A stretch of DNA of 64,000 nt, taken from CAVWDU01 sp963840725. GTDB taxonomy: Bacteria; Pseudomonadota; Gammaproteobacteria; Pseudomonadales; Halieaceae. A program made the position numbers and the translations under genes. The notes under the pieces were generated by a model that was not told where the DNA came from, did not search any database, and saw only the letters and a program-made list of their open reading frames with translations. Positions 1-9,997 of this stretch are shown here, piece by piece (positions within the stretch are counted from its first letter, which is position 1; each line of letters starts with the position of its first letter). The stretch spans positions 310,001 through 374,000 of the forward strand of contig CAWIZY010000028.1 of assembly GCA_963840725.1 (NCBI GenBank), in the 5' to 3' direction.

Positions 1-2
1 CC

Positions 3-1685
3 CACCTCACCATCCCGGGGGAATACGACGTCGCCGGGGCTTCGCTACAAGGCCTGCCCTTTATCGGTATCGGCTTTACCCGCGACCTGGCCTGGACCCA
101 CACGGTGGATTTCGCCACACGCTTTACGCTGTACGAACTCCAGCTGAACCCGGACAACCCGCTGCAGTATAACTACGAGGGCGAATGGCGCGACATCACC
201 AGCGACACGGTCTCAGTGCAGGTGATGACAGACAGTGGCAGCATGGAAACTCGCGAGAAGACCTTCTACAGCTCCCACTATGGGATGATCCTCAACCTGG
301 AGGGCCTCAATCCACTCCTGGGCGGATGGCCTTTGTTCAACGGCTCGCTGATGACCATTCGCGATGCCAACCTGCTCACCGGGGTCCGCGGCGCGGACCA
401 ATGGATCACCAAAGCCCAGGCCACCGACATGGCGGGTTATGCCGCCGCCCTGACCAACATTGGGAACCCGGTGTTTCATGAGTTCGCAGCAGACCGCAAC
501 GGTGATGTGTACTACGGACAAATCTCCGCGGTGCCTCACGTAACGACCGCCAAATACGCGGACTGTGTCAACGGCCTCGGCGCTGTTCTGGCCCAGGGCA
601 GCGGCAATGCCGTGATAGGAATGGACGGCAGCCGGGCCGCCTGTGAATGGGGTGAGGACCCGGATTCACCGCCAGACAGCAATTTGTTCGGCGCCTCTGC
701 GCGGCCCACCATCACCGGTGGCGGCACTATCGGCAACAGCAACAACAGTTACTGGCTCACCGACGCCACCAATCCGTTCAGCGGCTTCCCGGTGGTCATG
801 GGCTGGTTGGGCTGGGAAAACATGCAGCAATTCCTGCGCACCCGTATCACCCACCTGATGATCGCTGACCGGCTCGCAGGGGATGATGAACTCAGTGCTA
901 CGCCCCTGTTCGACCTGGAGACCATGAAAGCGTTGATGTACGACAACCGGGTTTACGGCGCCGAGGTGGCGCTGGACGACACCCTGGATATTTGCACTGC
1001 CTTCATCGCCGACCCACCGGAGGATGTGGACGCCGATCAACTCGCCGTGCTGGACAGTGCCTGTTCGGTGCTGGCCGACTGGGACAGACGGGTAAATGTG
1101 GACAGTGTCGGAGCCCAGGTCTTCACGGAATACTGGCGAAACCTGCGGTCCGCGCTTGGGGACGACTTTCAGAGCGTGATCAACGACCCGGATTTCTGGC
1201 TGGTGGACTTTGACCCGGCGCAGCCCCTGGTCACTCCCGCCGGCATCGACAGCGCAGCCCCGGGGACTTCAGAACTGGTCGGGCGGTCCCTGCTGGAGGC
1301 CGGCGAGCGGCTGCAGGCAGCCGGCGTGCCTTTCGACGCCCCCTGGGGTGAGGTTCAATACCTGGAACGCAATGGCAACAATGTGCCCATCCATGGTGGC
1401 GACGGCAATCTGGGTGTTTTCGGTGCTATCAGTGCCAGCCTGCAGGATGGGGGCTACATCAACCCAAGGGCCGGCAACTCCTACATTCAGGTGGTCACCT
1501 GGGATGAATCGGAATGTCCTGTCGCCGACACCATATTGACTCACTCCCAAAGCACCGACCCCGCTTCACCCCACTACGGCGATCAGACTGTGGAATACGG
1601 CGACAAGCGCTGGGTGCGCTTTCCGTTCTGCGAAGAGGATATCGCTGCCCAACAGATCGGGGAGACTGTGACACTGGAAGAGTAG
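3..1685 (+). CDS. Penicillin acylase family protein, 5' partial
   Basis: The gene enters the window already open in frame 3 and ends at TAG 1683-1685. The visible 560 residues fit the beta-chain of an N-terminal-nucleophile hydrolase of the penicillin/acyl-homoserine-lactone acylase family. It opens with the family segment around HL..PG.YDVAG.SLQGLP and FTRDLAWTHTV, and near residue 240 carries the NSNNSYWLTD motif. The catalytic serine at the start of the beta-chain should lie about 30 residues upstream, outside the window, so activity cannot be judged. Such enzymes are periplasmic, are cut autocatalytically into two chains and hydrolyse amide bonds of acylated amines. Substrate unknown; AHL, beta-lactam or other N-acyl compounds are all possible. 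The gene downstream on the other strand is only a remnant. Confidence 0.85.
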   Translation, partial: HLTIPGEYDVAGASLQGLPFIGIGFTRDLAWTHTVDFATRFTLYELQLNPDNPLQYNYEGEWRDITSDTVSVQVMTDSGSMETREKTFYSSHYGMILNLEGLNPLLGGWPLFNGSLMTIRDANLLTGVRGADQWITKAQATDMAGYAAALTNIGNPVFHEFAADRNGDVYYGQISAVPHVTTAKYADCVNGLGAVLAQGSGNAVIGMDGSRAACEWGEDPDSPPDSNLFGASARPTITGGGTIGNSNNSYWLTDATNPFSGFPVVMGWLGWENMQQFLRTRITHLMIADRLAGDDELSATPLFDLETMKALMYDNRVYGAEVALDDTLDICTAFIADPPEDVDADQLAVLDSACSVLADWDRRVNVDSVGAQVFTEYWRNLRSALGDDFQSVINDPDFWLVDFDPAQPLVTPAGIDSAAPGTSELVGRSLLEAGERLQAAGVPFDAPWGEVQYLERNGNNVPIHGGDGNLGVFGAISASLQDGGYINPRAGNSYIQVVTWDESECPVADTILTHSQSTDPASPHYGDQTVEYGDKRWVRFPFCEEDIAAQQIGETVTLEE

Positions 1686-1689
1686 AGCC

Positions 1690-2050
1690 TCGGTAGCAGC
1701 GTCGCACAAACGGCGACAGGCCTGCCAGTTCAGCGGTGCGCCTGGTGCGCAGCGCCCACAGTGCAGGCCGTGAGGCCTGATTGAGAAATACCGTGTCGGT
1801 CCCTCTGGACTGCACCACGGCTTGCTTCCAGTTGCGGTGCACCGGGGAATCCGCGCAGTACAGCATGCGGGTTCCCATTTGCACGCCTTCGGCCCCCACG
1901 GCAAAGGCACCGGCCATGGACGGCCCATCGGAGATGCCGCCAGCGGCGATGATCGGAACATCCACCCGAGAACGAATCAGCGGCAGCACAACAGACTGCA
2001 GCCACGTTCCCACAGGTTTGCTGTTACCGTAGCACGACACCCGCGCTGTC
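1690..2050 (-). pseudogene. Nitronate monooxygenase remnant
   Basis: About 120 codons on the minus strand keep clear similarity to the FMN-binding half of nitronate monooxygenase (2-nitropropane dioxygenase family). The segment reads DVPIIAAGGISDG, then GAEGVQMGTRM and a tail with RTRRTAEL. The full family protein is about 320-350 residues. Here the N-terminal half is missing beyond about 2050, and the C-terminus ends abruptly at about 1690, next to the acylase stop on the opposite strand. The frame stays open into sequence that does not look like the family at either end. It is best read as a decayed fragment without function, flanked by two intact genes. Confidence 0.6.
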
Positions 2051-2237
2051 GCCGGTGAATTCTTGGAATACGGGACGATGACCTCCCGGAAATTTGTCTC
2101 TCGATCTGACAGCAATTTGCGTGTGATTGCGCTATATTCCGTTTGTGTCGTGCGACCGCACACGTCCCGATGCGCGAGCGTGTCCTGAAAGGCCTTCGCC
2201 GCAGAATAATGATTGCTACAGTAACAGGAAATAAGCT

Positions 2238-3887
2238 ATGCCTGACACCTATACAGAATACCTGAATCAATGGAACGAAGAGTGTCCCGACACCGTATGG
2301 TTGCGAGAACGCTCGGGTGACAAGACCCGCGATTGGACCTGGGGAGAGGGACACCGGGAAATCAACGCCCTCGCCGCTTGGGAGGAATCTTATTTTGGCG
2401 GATCGGGGCACTGCGTAGGCCTGCTCTCGAAGAATCGCGCCCATTGGTACTTTGCCGACTACGGCAGTATAGCCGCCGGCAACTTCGTGGTCCCCATGTT
2501 TACGACGCTCGCAGCGGAGACCGCCGAGTACGTCATGTCATTTACGGATATGAAGTTGTTATTCGTTGGCGAGACCGAGAACTGGGAACAGGTGCGTGAA
2601 GTACTCCCGAAAGGCATAAAGCTGGTCTGTCTGCCCGGGGTGGAAGTGGCGGACGAGCACTTGCGCTGGGAAGATATCGTAGCGCCCTATCGCGGCAAAA
2701 TGCCCCAGTATGAATGCAAGGCCGATGATCTCACATCACTGGTCTTCACCTCCGGCACCACCGGAGTGCCCAAGGGTGTGATGCAAACCCATGCTTCCAA
2801 CATCATCCCCATTGACCGCTTCAGCACCGCGTTTGCAGTAGACAAAGGCGCCCGGTATTTCTCCTACCTGCCCCTGTCGCATATCGCCGAGCGACAGATT
2901 GTCGAGGGCAGCTCCCTGGTGAACTGCGGAGAGGTCCATTTCAACGAAAATCTGGGTACTCTGCTGCGCGACCTGCCCCTCTGTCGCCCCCATGTAATGT
3001 TCGGCCCGCCGCGGGTGTGGGAACAATTGCAACAGGGAATTATCGCCCAGTTCGGCTCGCAGGACGCAGTTGACGCGGCGCTGGAGGCCGATGCCGAAGG
3101 CATCGGCAGAATGGTCAGGGAAAAGCTTGGCCTCGACCAGGCCAACTACCTGCTGACGGCGGCGGCTCCGACCCCTCCGGCCCTGATCCACTGGTATGAC
3201 CGGTTCGGCATTTCATTGATGGAGGGCTTCGGCCAGACTGAGTGCATGGGCCCGATTGTTTCCAGCATCGATGATCGCCGGGTGGGCTCTATCGGCAAAC
3301 CCATGCCGGGTGTGGAGGTCAGGGTCAGTGAAGAGGGTGAATTGCAAGTCAAGGCCGCCGGCTGTTCCCCTGGCTACTACAATATGCCCGAAAAGACCGC
3401 TGAAACGTTCGTCGATGGCTGGGTGTATACCGGCGACAAGGTCAAAGTCGATGAGGACGGCTTTTATTATATTACGGGGCGAGTGAAGGACTACTTCAAG
3501 ACGATTCAGGGCAAATTCGTCGCCCCCACCCCTATCGAGAACATCTTCGCCGAGAACCCCCATACAGAGCAGATTTGTCTACTCGGCCGGGGTTATTCCA
3601 AGACCGTCATGACCTGCGTTCTAAGCACCCTGGCGCAGCAGCTGCAGCGAGAAGATATAGAAGCGGCACTGCATGAGCGGGTGGCGGCCGTCAATGCCGA
3701 AGTGGACAAGCACGAGCGGATCGGAGCGGTCATCGTATCCACCGAAGCCTGGTCGATAGAAAACGGCGTGCTGACGCCCACCCTGAAAATTCGCCGTGAG
3801 CAAATTGAAGAGCGTTTTGGAGAGAGGGCCGCCGAACTGGCCCGGGAAGCTGCTGAACGCGGCGAGATACTTCTGGAGTGGCACTGA
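2238..3887 (+). CDS. AMP-binding acyl-CoA synthetase
   Basis: A 549-residue ANL-superfamily ligase that should activate a carboxylic acid as acyl-AMP and then transfer it to CoA. The P-loop-like A3 motif LVFTSGTTGVPKG lies near residue 168. Further motifs are a YLPLSHIAER block near 215, EGFGQTE near 330, the YTGD motif near 395 and a GRVKDYFKT hinge near 415. The length and the long-chain FadD/FACS-like motif spacing suggest a fatty acid or other lipophilic acid, but the substrate cannot be read from sequence. The start ATG 2238 follows an AGGAAA ribosome site at a good distance. It stands alone on the plus strand, about 300 bases before the exporter operon. Confidence 0.88.
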   Translation: MPDTYTEYLNQWNEECPDTVWLRERSGDKTRDWTWGEGHREINALAAWEESYFGGSGHCVGLLSKNRAHWYFADYGSIAAGNFVVPMFTTLAAETAEYVMSFTDMKLLFVGETENWEQVREVLPKGIKLVCLPGVEVADEHLRWEDIVAPYRGKMPQYECKADDLTSLVFTSGTTGVPKGVMQTHASNIIPIDRFSTAFAVDKGARYFSYLPLSHIAERQIVEGSSLVNCGEVHFNENLGTLLRDLPLCRPHVMFGPPRVWEQLQQGIIAQFGSQDAVDAALEADAEGIGRMVREKLGLDQANYLLTAAAPTPPALIHWYDRFGISLMEGFGQTECMGPIVSSIDDRRVGSIGKPMPGVEVRVSEEGELQVKAAGCSPGYYNMPEKTAETFVDGWVYTGDKVKVDEDGFYYITGRVKDYFKTIQGKFVAPTPIENIFAENPHTEQICLLGRGYSKTVMTCVLSTLAQQLQREDIEAALHERVAAVNAEVDKHERIGAVIVSTEAWSIENGVLTPTLKIRREQIEERFGERAAELAREAAERGEILLEWH

Positions 3888-4191
3888 GCCGGCGCCACGC
3901 AGGGGGCTGTGGAACCTGCCCCGCAGTGTTGAGTTTACTGCCCAATACTGCAGGGCAGATAAAACCGCTGCCGCGCATCCGGCGTATACACCGCCGATCA
4001 ATACATAGTGAGCGCGCGATAGAGGCGGGGGTGCTGTAGCGCCCATCCCCACGGCGAAAAACTCCAGTCAAATCGCTGTGAGAATGCTCACCCGGTTAAG
4101 ACCCTATCACGGAATTCAGCATCATTAGCGTATACTGCTGCCCAAATGGCGGCGATCGGCCACCGGGCAAAAGGTAGCGTTGGCACAAACA
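3888..4191. other. Intergenic region before exporter operon
   Basis: About 300 bases lie between the acyl-CoA synthetase stop and the exporter start. I see no gene, strong terminator or repeat here. The last 60 bases presumably hold the promoter and leader of the export operon. Confidence 0.5.
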
Positions 4192-5952
4192 ATGAGCGAT
4201 CAGGTCCTGAACAAAAATGCCTCCGTCAAGGAGGTTTATTCGTTTTTTGTCTCTATTATGGGGCCCGAAAGCAACTACTTTGTTATCGCCATGATCTATG
4301 GGATAGGCATCAGTTTGCTATCCCTGGCCTTGCCAATTTCCGTGCAAATGCTGGTAAATACGGTCGCCAATACCGGGCTTACCTACCCCCTGGTGTTGTT
4401 GTCGATGACCTTGTTTGGCTTGCTCGCAGCAGCGGGCATGCTCAATGCCCTGCGCATTCACCTTATGGACCTGTTCCAGCGCCGGTTTTATGCCCGCATG
4501 GTGTCGGAGATCGCGCTGCGGTCAATTTACGCCATTAATCCTTTTTTCCAGGACTACAACAACGGCGCGCTGTTTAACCGCTACTTCGACATCATCATCG
4601 TCCAGAAAAATACCCCCAACCTGTTGATCGGAGGCTTCACCATCGTACTGCAGGCCGCGGTGGGCTTTATTCTGGTGTCCATGTACCACCCCCTGTTTCT
4701 GGCTTTGAACCTGGTAGTTCTGCTGCTGATCTGGCTAATCTGGCTGGTCTGGGGCTCCCGAGCAATAAAGAGTGCGATCCAGGTATCCCATAAAAAGCAC
4801 GCTGCGGCGGCCTGGATCGAAGGGTTAGGGGCATCCAATGGCTTTTTCAAGTCCGAGCGGCATATTACCGAGGCGCTCGAACGCACTGACGCGGTCACCG
4901 GTGATTACATCACCGCCCACCGCAAGCACTTCCGGCATCACTACGCCCAGACGATCTGTTTTGTGCTGCTGTATGCCAGCGCCAGCGCTATCCTGCTGGG
5001 TCTGGGCGGTCTGTTGGTAATCCGGGGAGAGCTGTCGCTGGGCCAGCTGGTAGCCGCAGAACTGGTTATGACCGGCGTGTTTTACGGCATCTCCCAGCTA
5101 GGTATCTACCTGGCCTACTTTTACGAGTTGTGCGCCTCACTGGATGAACTCTCGTTATTTTACGATGTAAGACAGGAAAACATTGACGCCCAGGTCGAGC
5201 TTTTGGATGGGACCGACGGAACCATCGAGTTTGTCAACGCCCGGGGTGAGGCCCGGGGCCGCATCGCTACGCTCAACTTTAAAGTGCCGAGCGGGGCAAG
5301 GGTCCTGGCCACCGCTGATAGCCACGGTGTGCAGCGCGAGCTCACCACGTTTTTGAAAGGCCATGTGTCACCCTCGGCGGGTTATGTCGCTGTTGGCGGA
5401 CAGGACATCAATAACGTCGGCGCCCATGAACTTCGTCAGCAAATTATTGTCCTGGACCGCCCTAACGCGATTGAAATGACCATCCGCGAGTACCTGCGCC
5501 TCAGTTGCGAGGATGCCAGCTCAGCGCATATCCTGCGCGCTCTCAGGGTCGTTGGCCTTGACCCGGCAATCTCGGAACTGGAGGACGGGCTGGAGACGCG
5601 GGTTGCGGCGACGGGTTGGCCCCTGACCATCACCGAGACCATGCAGCTCAAACTGGCTGCCGCCATTATCGCCCGTCCCCGGGTACTGGTCCTCGGCGAG
5701 CTCTACGATACCGTGGACGGGGACAACCTGCGAGGCGCCTTCGACCTGATTCAGGAGGAATCTGAAACGACCGTCGTCTATTTCTCCACCCGGGACCGCG
5801 ACCTGGGGTTCAACCTGTATCTTTACCTTGGTCACCAGACCCAGCGACTGTTCGAGGACTATGACGTGTTGTGCGACTTCGCGAGCAGTCAGCGCACTCT
5901 GACCCAGGGCCTCGCAACCAACCCGGGTGCGACCTCACCCGAAGTGCCCTAG
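4192..5952 (+). CDS. ABC exporter-like protein with degenerate ATPase domain
   Basis: A 586-residue protein laid out as a type I ABC exporter half-transporter: a transmembrane domain with about six helices (residues 30-310) followed by a nucleotide-binding-like domain (345-560). The second domain has lost its catalytic signatures. The Walker A position reads ATADSHGVQRELT with no GxGKS/T. The signature loop LSGGQ is replaced by LTITETMQ. The Walker B region reads VLVLGELYDTVD, and the H-loop histidine is absent. It therefore probably does not hydrolyse ATP itself. It may serve as a scaffold, need a partner ATPase, or have a new role. HlyD and TolC-type genes follow directly. The start is uncertain: ATG 4192 or an upstream TTG at 4180; neither has an ideal ribosome site. 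Confidence 0.8.
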   Translation: MSDQVLNKNASVKEVYSFFVSIMGPESNYFVIAMIYGIGISLLSLALPISVQMLVNTVANTGLTYPLVLLSMTLFGLLAAAGMLNALRIHLMDLFQRRFYARMVSEIALRSIYAINPFFQDYNNGALFNRYFDIIIVQKNTPNLLIGGFTIVLQAAVGFILVSMYHPLFLALNLVVLLLIWLIWLVWGSRAIKSAIQVSHKKHAAAAWIEGLGASNGFFKSERHITEALERTDAVTGDYITAHRKHFRHHYAQTICFVLLYASASAILLGLGGLLVIRGELSLGQLVAAELVMTGVFYGISQLGIYLAYFYELCASLDELSLFYDVRQENIDAQVELLDGTDGTIEFVNARGEARGRIATLNFKVPSGARVLATADSHGVQRELTTFLKGHVSPSAGYVAVGGQDINNVGAHELRQQIIVLDRPNAIEMTIREYLRLSCEDASSAHILRALRVVGLDPAISELEDGLETRVAATGWPLTITETMQLKLAAAIIARPRVLVLGELYDTVDGDNLRGAFDLIQEESETTVVYFSTRDRDLGFNLYLYLGHQTQRLFEDYDVLCDFASSQRTLTQGLATNPGATSPEVP

Positions 5953-5966
5953 GAAGCTCGCCAGTC

Positions 5967-7016
5967 ATGCCAAACCCGGAGCAGATCCGCCACTACTTCA
6001 CCACCCTCAATGCGCAACGTATCCCGCGGATTATGCCCGTGGTCAACTGGCTTATTCTGATCACACTGACTTTAGTCGTCGCTTTCATGGTATTCGTACC
6101 CTGGGTACAGACCACCTCCGGCTTCGGGGCAGTGACGGCACTGAACCCTAACGACAGACTGCAGGAGATCAATGCACTGGTCTCCGGGCGTATTCAGGAG
6201 TGGTATGTGCGCGACGGTATGCATGTGCAGGTGGGTGACCCTATCGTGCGTGTTGTGGATATAGACCCGCGTTACATCGAGCGGCTGCGGTCCGAGCGTG
6301 GTCAGGTCATCGCCAAACTGGAGGCGTCCAAGGCCGCCCAGCGCACCGCAGAAATCGATATGCGCCGGACTGAAGATCTGTTTGAAGATGGCCTCGCCTC
6401 CCGTCGTGAGTACGAACAGGCCAGGATCAAGGTGGAGGAATTGCGGTCACGGGTCGCCGAGGCCGCAGCCGAATTGACCCGCGTGGACGTGAACCTGTCA
6501 CGGCAATCTGAACAGATTGTGCGCGCGCCCAGAAACGGCGTCATTTTGCGGGTCAATGCTGGCGACGCGGCCACGTTTGTCAATGCGGGCGATATCGTTG
6601 CCACCTTTGTGCCCGACAGTGTGGAACGGGCGGTAGAGATTTTCGTGAATGGCCGTGATGTTGCACTGGTGCAGAAAGGTGATGCTGTGAGACTGCAGTT
6701 TGAGGGCTGGCCAGCGGTGCAATTCAGCGGCTGGCCGTCAAAAGCGGTTGGCACCTTCAGCGGTCTGGTGACGGCGGTAGACCCCTCCGCTCATCAGTCC
6801 GGACGGTTTCGGATTTTGGTCATCGAAGATCCGGATGCGCCCGAGTCGTGGCCCGGCGAGCGTTTCGTCCGCTTCGGCTCCGGCGCCCGGGGCTGGGTAC
6901 TGCTGGAAACCGTTCCGGTCGGTTACGAGATCTGGCGTCAGTTAAACAATTTCCCGCCCAACCTCCCGGAGTCTGGCTCCAATGCTGACCCGATGGCGAG
7001 CCAGGGCAGTACATGA
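5967..7016 (+). CDS. HlyD-family periplasmic adaptor
   Basis: A 349-residue membrane fusion protein of the kind that joins an inner-membrane transporter to an outer-membrane channel. Residues 25-45 form one transmembrane helix. A biotinyl-lipoyl-like half-motif follows (INALVSGRIQEWYVRDGMHV). Then comes an alpha-helical hairpin rich in Glu, Arg and Ala (about 105-180), the second lipoyl half (APRNGVILRVNAGD) and a beta-barrel domain. The start ATG 5967 is preceded by AGGAAG about ten bases upstream. The gene begins 14 bases after the ABC-like protein and its stop overlaps the start of the next gene, so the three are surely co-transcribed. It acts in the periplasm as the adaptor of the putative export complex. 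Confidence 0.88.
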   Translation: MPNPEQIRHYFTTLNAQRIPRIMPVVNWLILITLTLVVAFMVFVPWVQTTSGFGAVTALNPNDRLQEINALVSGRIQEWYVRDGMHVQVGDPIVRVVDIDPRYIERLRSERGQVIAKLEASKAAQRTAEIDMRRTEDLFEDGLASRREYEQARIKVEELRSRVAEAAAELTRVDVNLSRQSEQIVRAPRNGVILRVNAGDAATFVNAGDIVATFVPDSVERAVEIFVNGRDVALVQKGDAVRLQFEGWPAVQFSGWPSKAVGTFSGLVTAVDPSAHQSGRFRILVIEDPDAPESWPGERFVRFGSGARGWVLLETVPVGYEIWRQLNNFPPNLPESGSNADPMASQGST

Positions 7017-8503
7017 CGCTCGCACGTGTGCTCAGAGCCAGCCTTCTTTTGCCGCTGCTGCTGGCTGGTATCGAGCCTGTGCTCGCCCAAAGCTCGGGCG
7101 CCGTGGTCGCCGCTGACACAGAAAGCACTGTATTGACGGCGGAGGAGGTGCTGGAATCCTCTGAGCGGCACTTTCCTGAAATCCTGCAAAGTATCGCTGC
7201 CTTGCGGGGCGCCGCCGGGCGGCGTATGGAGGCCGAGGGCGCTTTTGACCTGGTGTTTGAGGCCGATGGCTTCAGCCGCGTGGATGGGTTTTACGACGGC
7301 AGCGCAGCCGGCGGCCTCGCGCGACAACCGCTGCGCACCATGGGCGCAGAAATCTATGGAGGCTATGACCTCTCTGATGGCGACTTTCCAATCTACGAGG
7401 ATCAGTACTACACCAACTCGGGTGGAAAACTGAAGGCCGGGGTCCTGTTTTCACTATTGCGCGATCGGGATATCGATCAACGACGCTACAACGAATACGA
7501 CGCCCGGCTCGGTGCAGGTCAAGCACGCTTCGAGGTGTTGATGACAAAAATCGGGGTGCAGCAAAGGGCTTTGCGAGCCTACTGGCAGTGGGTGATGGCC
7601 GGCGGGCAGCTACGCGTCTACCGTGATCTGGAACGCATCGCAGTACTGAGACAGGAAGGTCTGGAACAGCAGGTGCGCAAAGGTGCGCGGGCTGCGATAT
7701 TCCTGGTGGAAAATCAGCAGAACATAACCCGCCGTCAGTCTCGTGTCGCCCGGGCCGAGCGCAAACTGGCCCTGGCGGCCAATGCCCTCAGTTACTACTA
7801 CCGGGACGACCTGGGCAAACCCAAGCTGGTCGCACCTGAACGCTTGCCCCGCAACATGAGCAGCGATGAGCGTGACGCCCTGAGCATACCGGCGGAGGTC
7901 GCCGTTTCGGATGCGGTCAACCGGCGACCCGAGCTGGCTATTCTGGAGGCCGCAATAGAGCGAGCGCGGCTCAAACTGGACCTCTCGGAGAACGAACTGA
8001 AACCGAGACTGGACCTGCGCCTGGAGGTGCAGGATGGGCTGGGAGACATCGCCGAGGGCGGGCCTTCCAGAGACACCACCGACACCATCATCGGTTTCGA
8101 GTTCAAGGTGCCGCTACAGCGCCGTGCCGCTCGGGGTGAGATCGTCCAGGCACGATCGCAAATTGATATCCAGCGCGCGGAGCGGCAACTGCAGGAGGAG
8201 GCTATCGAACTGGAAGTGCGCAATATACTGCTGGAATTTCGCTACGCTCACGAACTGCTGGAGCTGGCGGAGACCGAGGTGCAGCAATCGGAAACCATGC
8301 GCCGCTCCGAGGTGCAGCGCTTTGAAAGCGGTGCCAGCGATTTCTTTCTGGTAAACATCCGCGAAGACCAGGCCGCAGATGCCAGGGTTAAACTACTGGA
8401 AGCCGAGTTGCAGGCGAGACTGGCGAGAGCGAACTACGACGCCGCCGTGGTTGACCTGTCGCGCCTGGGCATCTCCAAAAACCAGGGCTCTACCCTACCC
8501 TGA
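7013..8503 (+). CDS. TolC-family outer membrane efflux protein
   Basis: A 496-residue outer-membrane channel of the OEP/TolC family. An N-terminal signal peptide ends near AQS (about residue 26). The body is mostly long helices with heptad character, split in two repeats as expected for TolC (about 190-290 and 310-480). The conserved region GASDFFLVNIREDQA near 445 is typical of the family. Its ATG overlaps the stop of the HlyD gene as ATGA, which implies translational coupling. With the two upstream genes it completes a type I-like export route from inner to outer membrane. No obvious secreted RTX-type substrate is encoded nearby. Confidence 0.87.
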   Translation: MTLARVLRASLLLPLLLAGIEPVLAQSSGAVVAADTESTVLTAEEVLESSERHFPEILQSIAALRGAAGRRMEAEGAFDLVFEADGFSRVDGFYDGSAAGGLARQPLRTMGAEIYGGYDLSDGDFPIYEDQYYTNSGGKLKAGVLFSLLRDRDIDQRRYNEYDARLGAGQARFEVLMTKIGVQQRALRAYWQWVMAGGQLRVYRDLERIAVLRQEGLEQQVRKGARAAIFLVENQQNITRRQSRVARAERKLALAANALSYYYRDDLGKPKLVAPERLPRNMSSDERDALSIPAEVAVSDAVNRRPELAILEAAIERARLKLDLSENELKPRLDLRLEVQDGLGDIAEGGPSRDTTDTIIGFEFKVPLQRRAARGEIVQARSQIDIQRAERQLQEEAIELEVRNILLEFRYAHELLELAETEVQQSETMRRSEVQRFESGASDFFLVNIREDQAADARVKLLEAELQARLARANYDAAVVDLSRLGISKNQGSTLP

Positions 8504-8557
8504 AGGGCCGGGCTGCATGGCTGGGGCACCTCTGATAGCACAACACGCCGCGGCGAC

Positions 8558-9997
8558 TTATCGAGGCGAAATCAGGTCGCCACTGTCAAAATTGATCTTG
8601 AGTGAAAACTGAATGCGGTAATCGGTACCCGTGCTGCCATCCACATCCTCACGCTCACCCCAGATAAATTCGGTACCCATAAGGATGTTATCGGCCGGGT
8701 AATGCAACAGGTTGATCTGTGCAATCTGTCCCCTGGAGAACTCCGAGTCGAGTTGTCCGTCACTAGAATCCAGATCTGTCATGGACCAGCCGAATGACGT
8801 AGACCACTTTTCGCTCCAGTAGTGGTCATAGTACGCACTTATAGCCAGCAAGGGCACCACCTCTGCCTGGGCGCGATTGATATCGCTTGAACTCGGCGCC
8901 AGGTCTAAACCGCCATCGTTGAGGTAATTGCCGACGCCCTCACCGAAGGCGACCTGCAGCTTTACCATGTCCCTGCCCCAGGTCCTCAGTCCTGCGCTGG
9001 TGTTAATACCCCAGCCGACCTCATGGTCTCTCTCACCACCAGAGAGGCGCTCGTAGCCCAATTTGCGGACGATGCCCGCCACCTGATAATGCCCGAAATC
9101 GCCGTTATTGCGATAGCGCAGGCTCAGGTCCGGCACGTCGTTGTAAGCCTGGAACAAATCGCCCGCCCCTGATTCGATGGACTCACAATCCGCCGGTGGA
9201 TTCGGCAAATCACAGGCGTTCGAATCGCGAAAGCGACCGACGGTCAGAGCCGTGCTCGGCTCCTCGAGGGCAATGGATAGCTCGTCTTCTCCCAGGGGAA
9301 AGGTATAGCGGGCCTGGATATTACGCCAGAACACCATGCCAGTGGGTCCCCAGTAATCGATGGTGTTAGGGAATATATCGATGTCCATAAAGTTGGACCA
9401 GGTTTGCCCCATACCGAAATTCTTGTAGGTGCCATAGGCGTGACGCAGACGCGGCGTGGTCTGACCCTCGTCACCACCGACCCCGAACAGCTCCGCTTCC
9501 AGGAGATAGGTGATGTCATCCCCATAGCCGCCCTTGATACCCAGTCGGGACTGGCGCACCCCGAACTTGAAATTCCCGTCCTCACCGAACTGCCCATCCT
9601 GGGTGGGAATGGTGCTAACCCGGAGGGTATCCTCCCAGTTCGGGTCTACGCGCTTGAAATCGTAAATGGCATCGGCCATCACGAAGCCATAAACACGCAT
9701 GGACAATTGATCAGATGCCGGCTCTGCCGGAGAATCGACAGGCTCGATGGGAGACGGCGCCCGGTCAGTAACCGCGACCTCGCTTTCGGTCAATACCGGC
9801 GTGTCATCGTGCTTGAGTCTATTAAGCTCGGATTGCATCGTCTCGAGCATTTGCTGCTGTTGCCGCATCATCGCTTTTTGCTGCTCAAGCTGTTCCTCGA
9901 GCACCCTGATGCGTTCCGCGTCGGTCGCCCCGTGGCTGGACAAGGCCACCGTGGCGGCGGCCACAGCCAGAGACAATATCAGCGTGTTCTTCATCAT
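8558..9997 (-). CDS. DcaP-like trimeric outer membrane porin
   Basis: A 479-residue outer-membrane protein. It has a signal peptide (about 23 residues) and then a short coiled coil rich in Gln and Glu (RIRVLEEQLEQQKAMMRQQQ), an acidic linker and a beta-barrel of about 370 residues. The barrel starts at SMRVYGFVMADAIYDF and ends in an amphipathic strand with basic and aromatic residues. A coiled coil ahead of a barrel starting with YGF..AD is characteristic of the DcaP family, whose members take up dicarboxylates or other small anions. Substrate unknown. The start could be either of two adjacent ATGs at 9997 or 9994. The gene is convergent with the exporter operon, with only about 50 bases between the stops. 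Confidence 0.8.
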   Translation of the reverse strand: MMKNTLILSLAVAAATVALSSHGATDAERIRVLEEQLEQQKAMMRQQQQMLETMQSELNRLKHDDTPVLTESEVAVTDRAPSPIEPVDSPAEPASDQLSMRVYGFVMADAIYDFKRVDPNWEDTLRVSTIPTQDGQFGEDGNFKFGVRQSRLGIKGGYGDDITYLLEAELFGVGGDEGQTTPRLRHAYGTYKNFGMGQTWSNFMDIDIFPNTIDYWGPTGMVFWRNIQARYTFPLGEDELSIALEEPSTALTVGRFRDSNACDLPNPPADCESIESGAGDLFQAYNDVPDLSLRYRNNGDFGHYQVAGIVRKLGYERLSGGERDHEVGWGINTSAGLRTWGRDMVKLQVAFGEGVGNYLNDGGLDLAPSSSDINRAQAEVVPLLAISAYYDHYWSEKWSTSFGWSMTDLDSSDGQLDSEFSRGQIAQINLLHYPADNILMGTEFIWGEREDVDGSTGTDYRIQFSLKINFDSGDLISPR

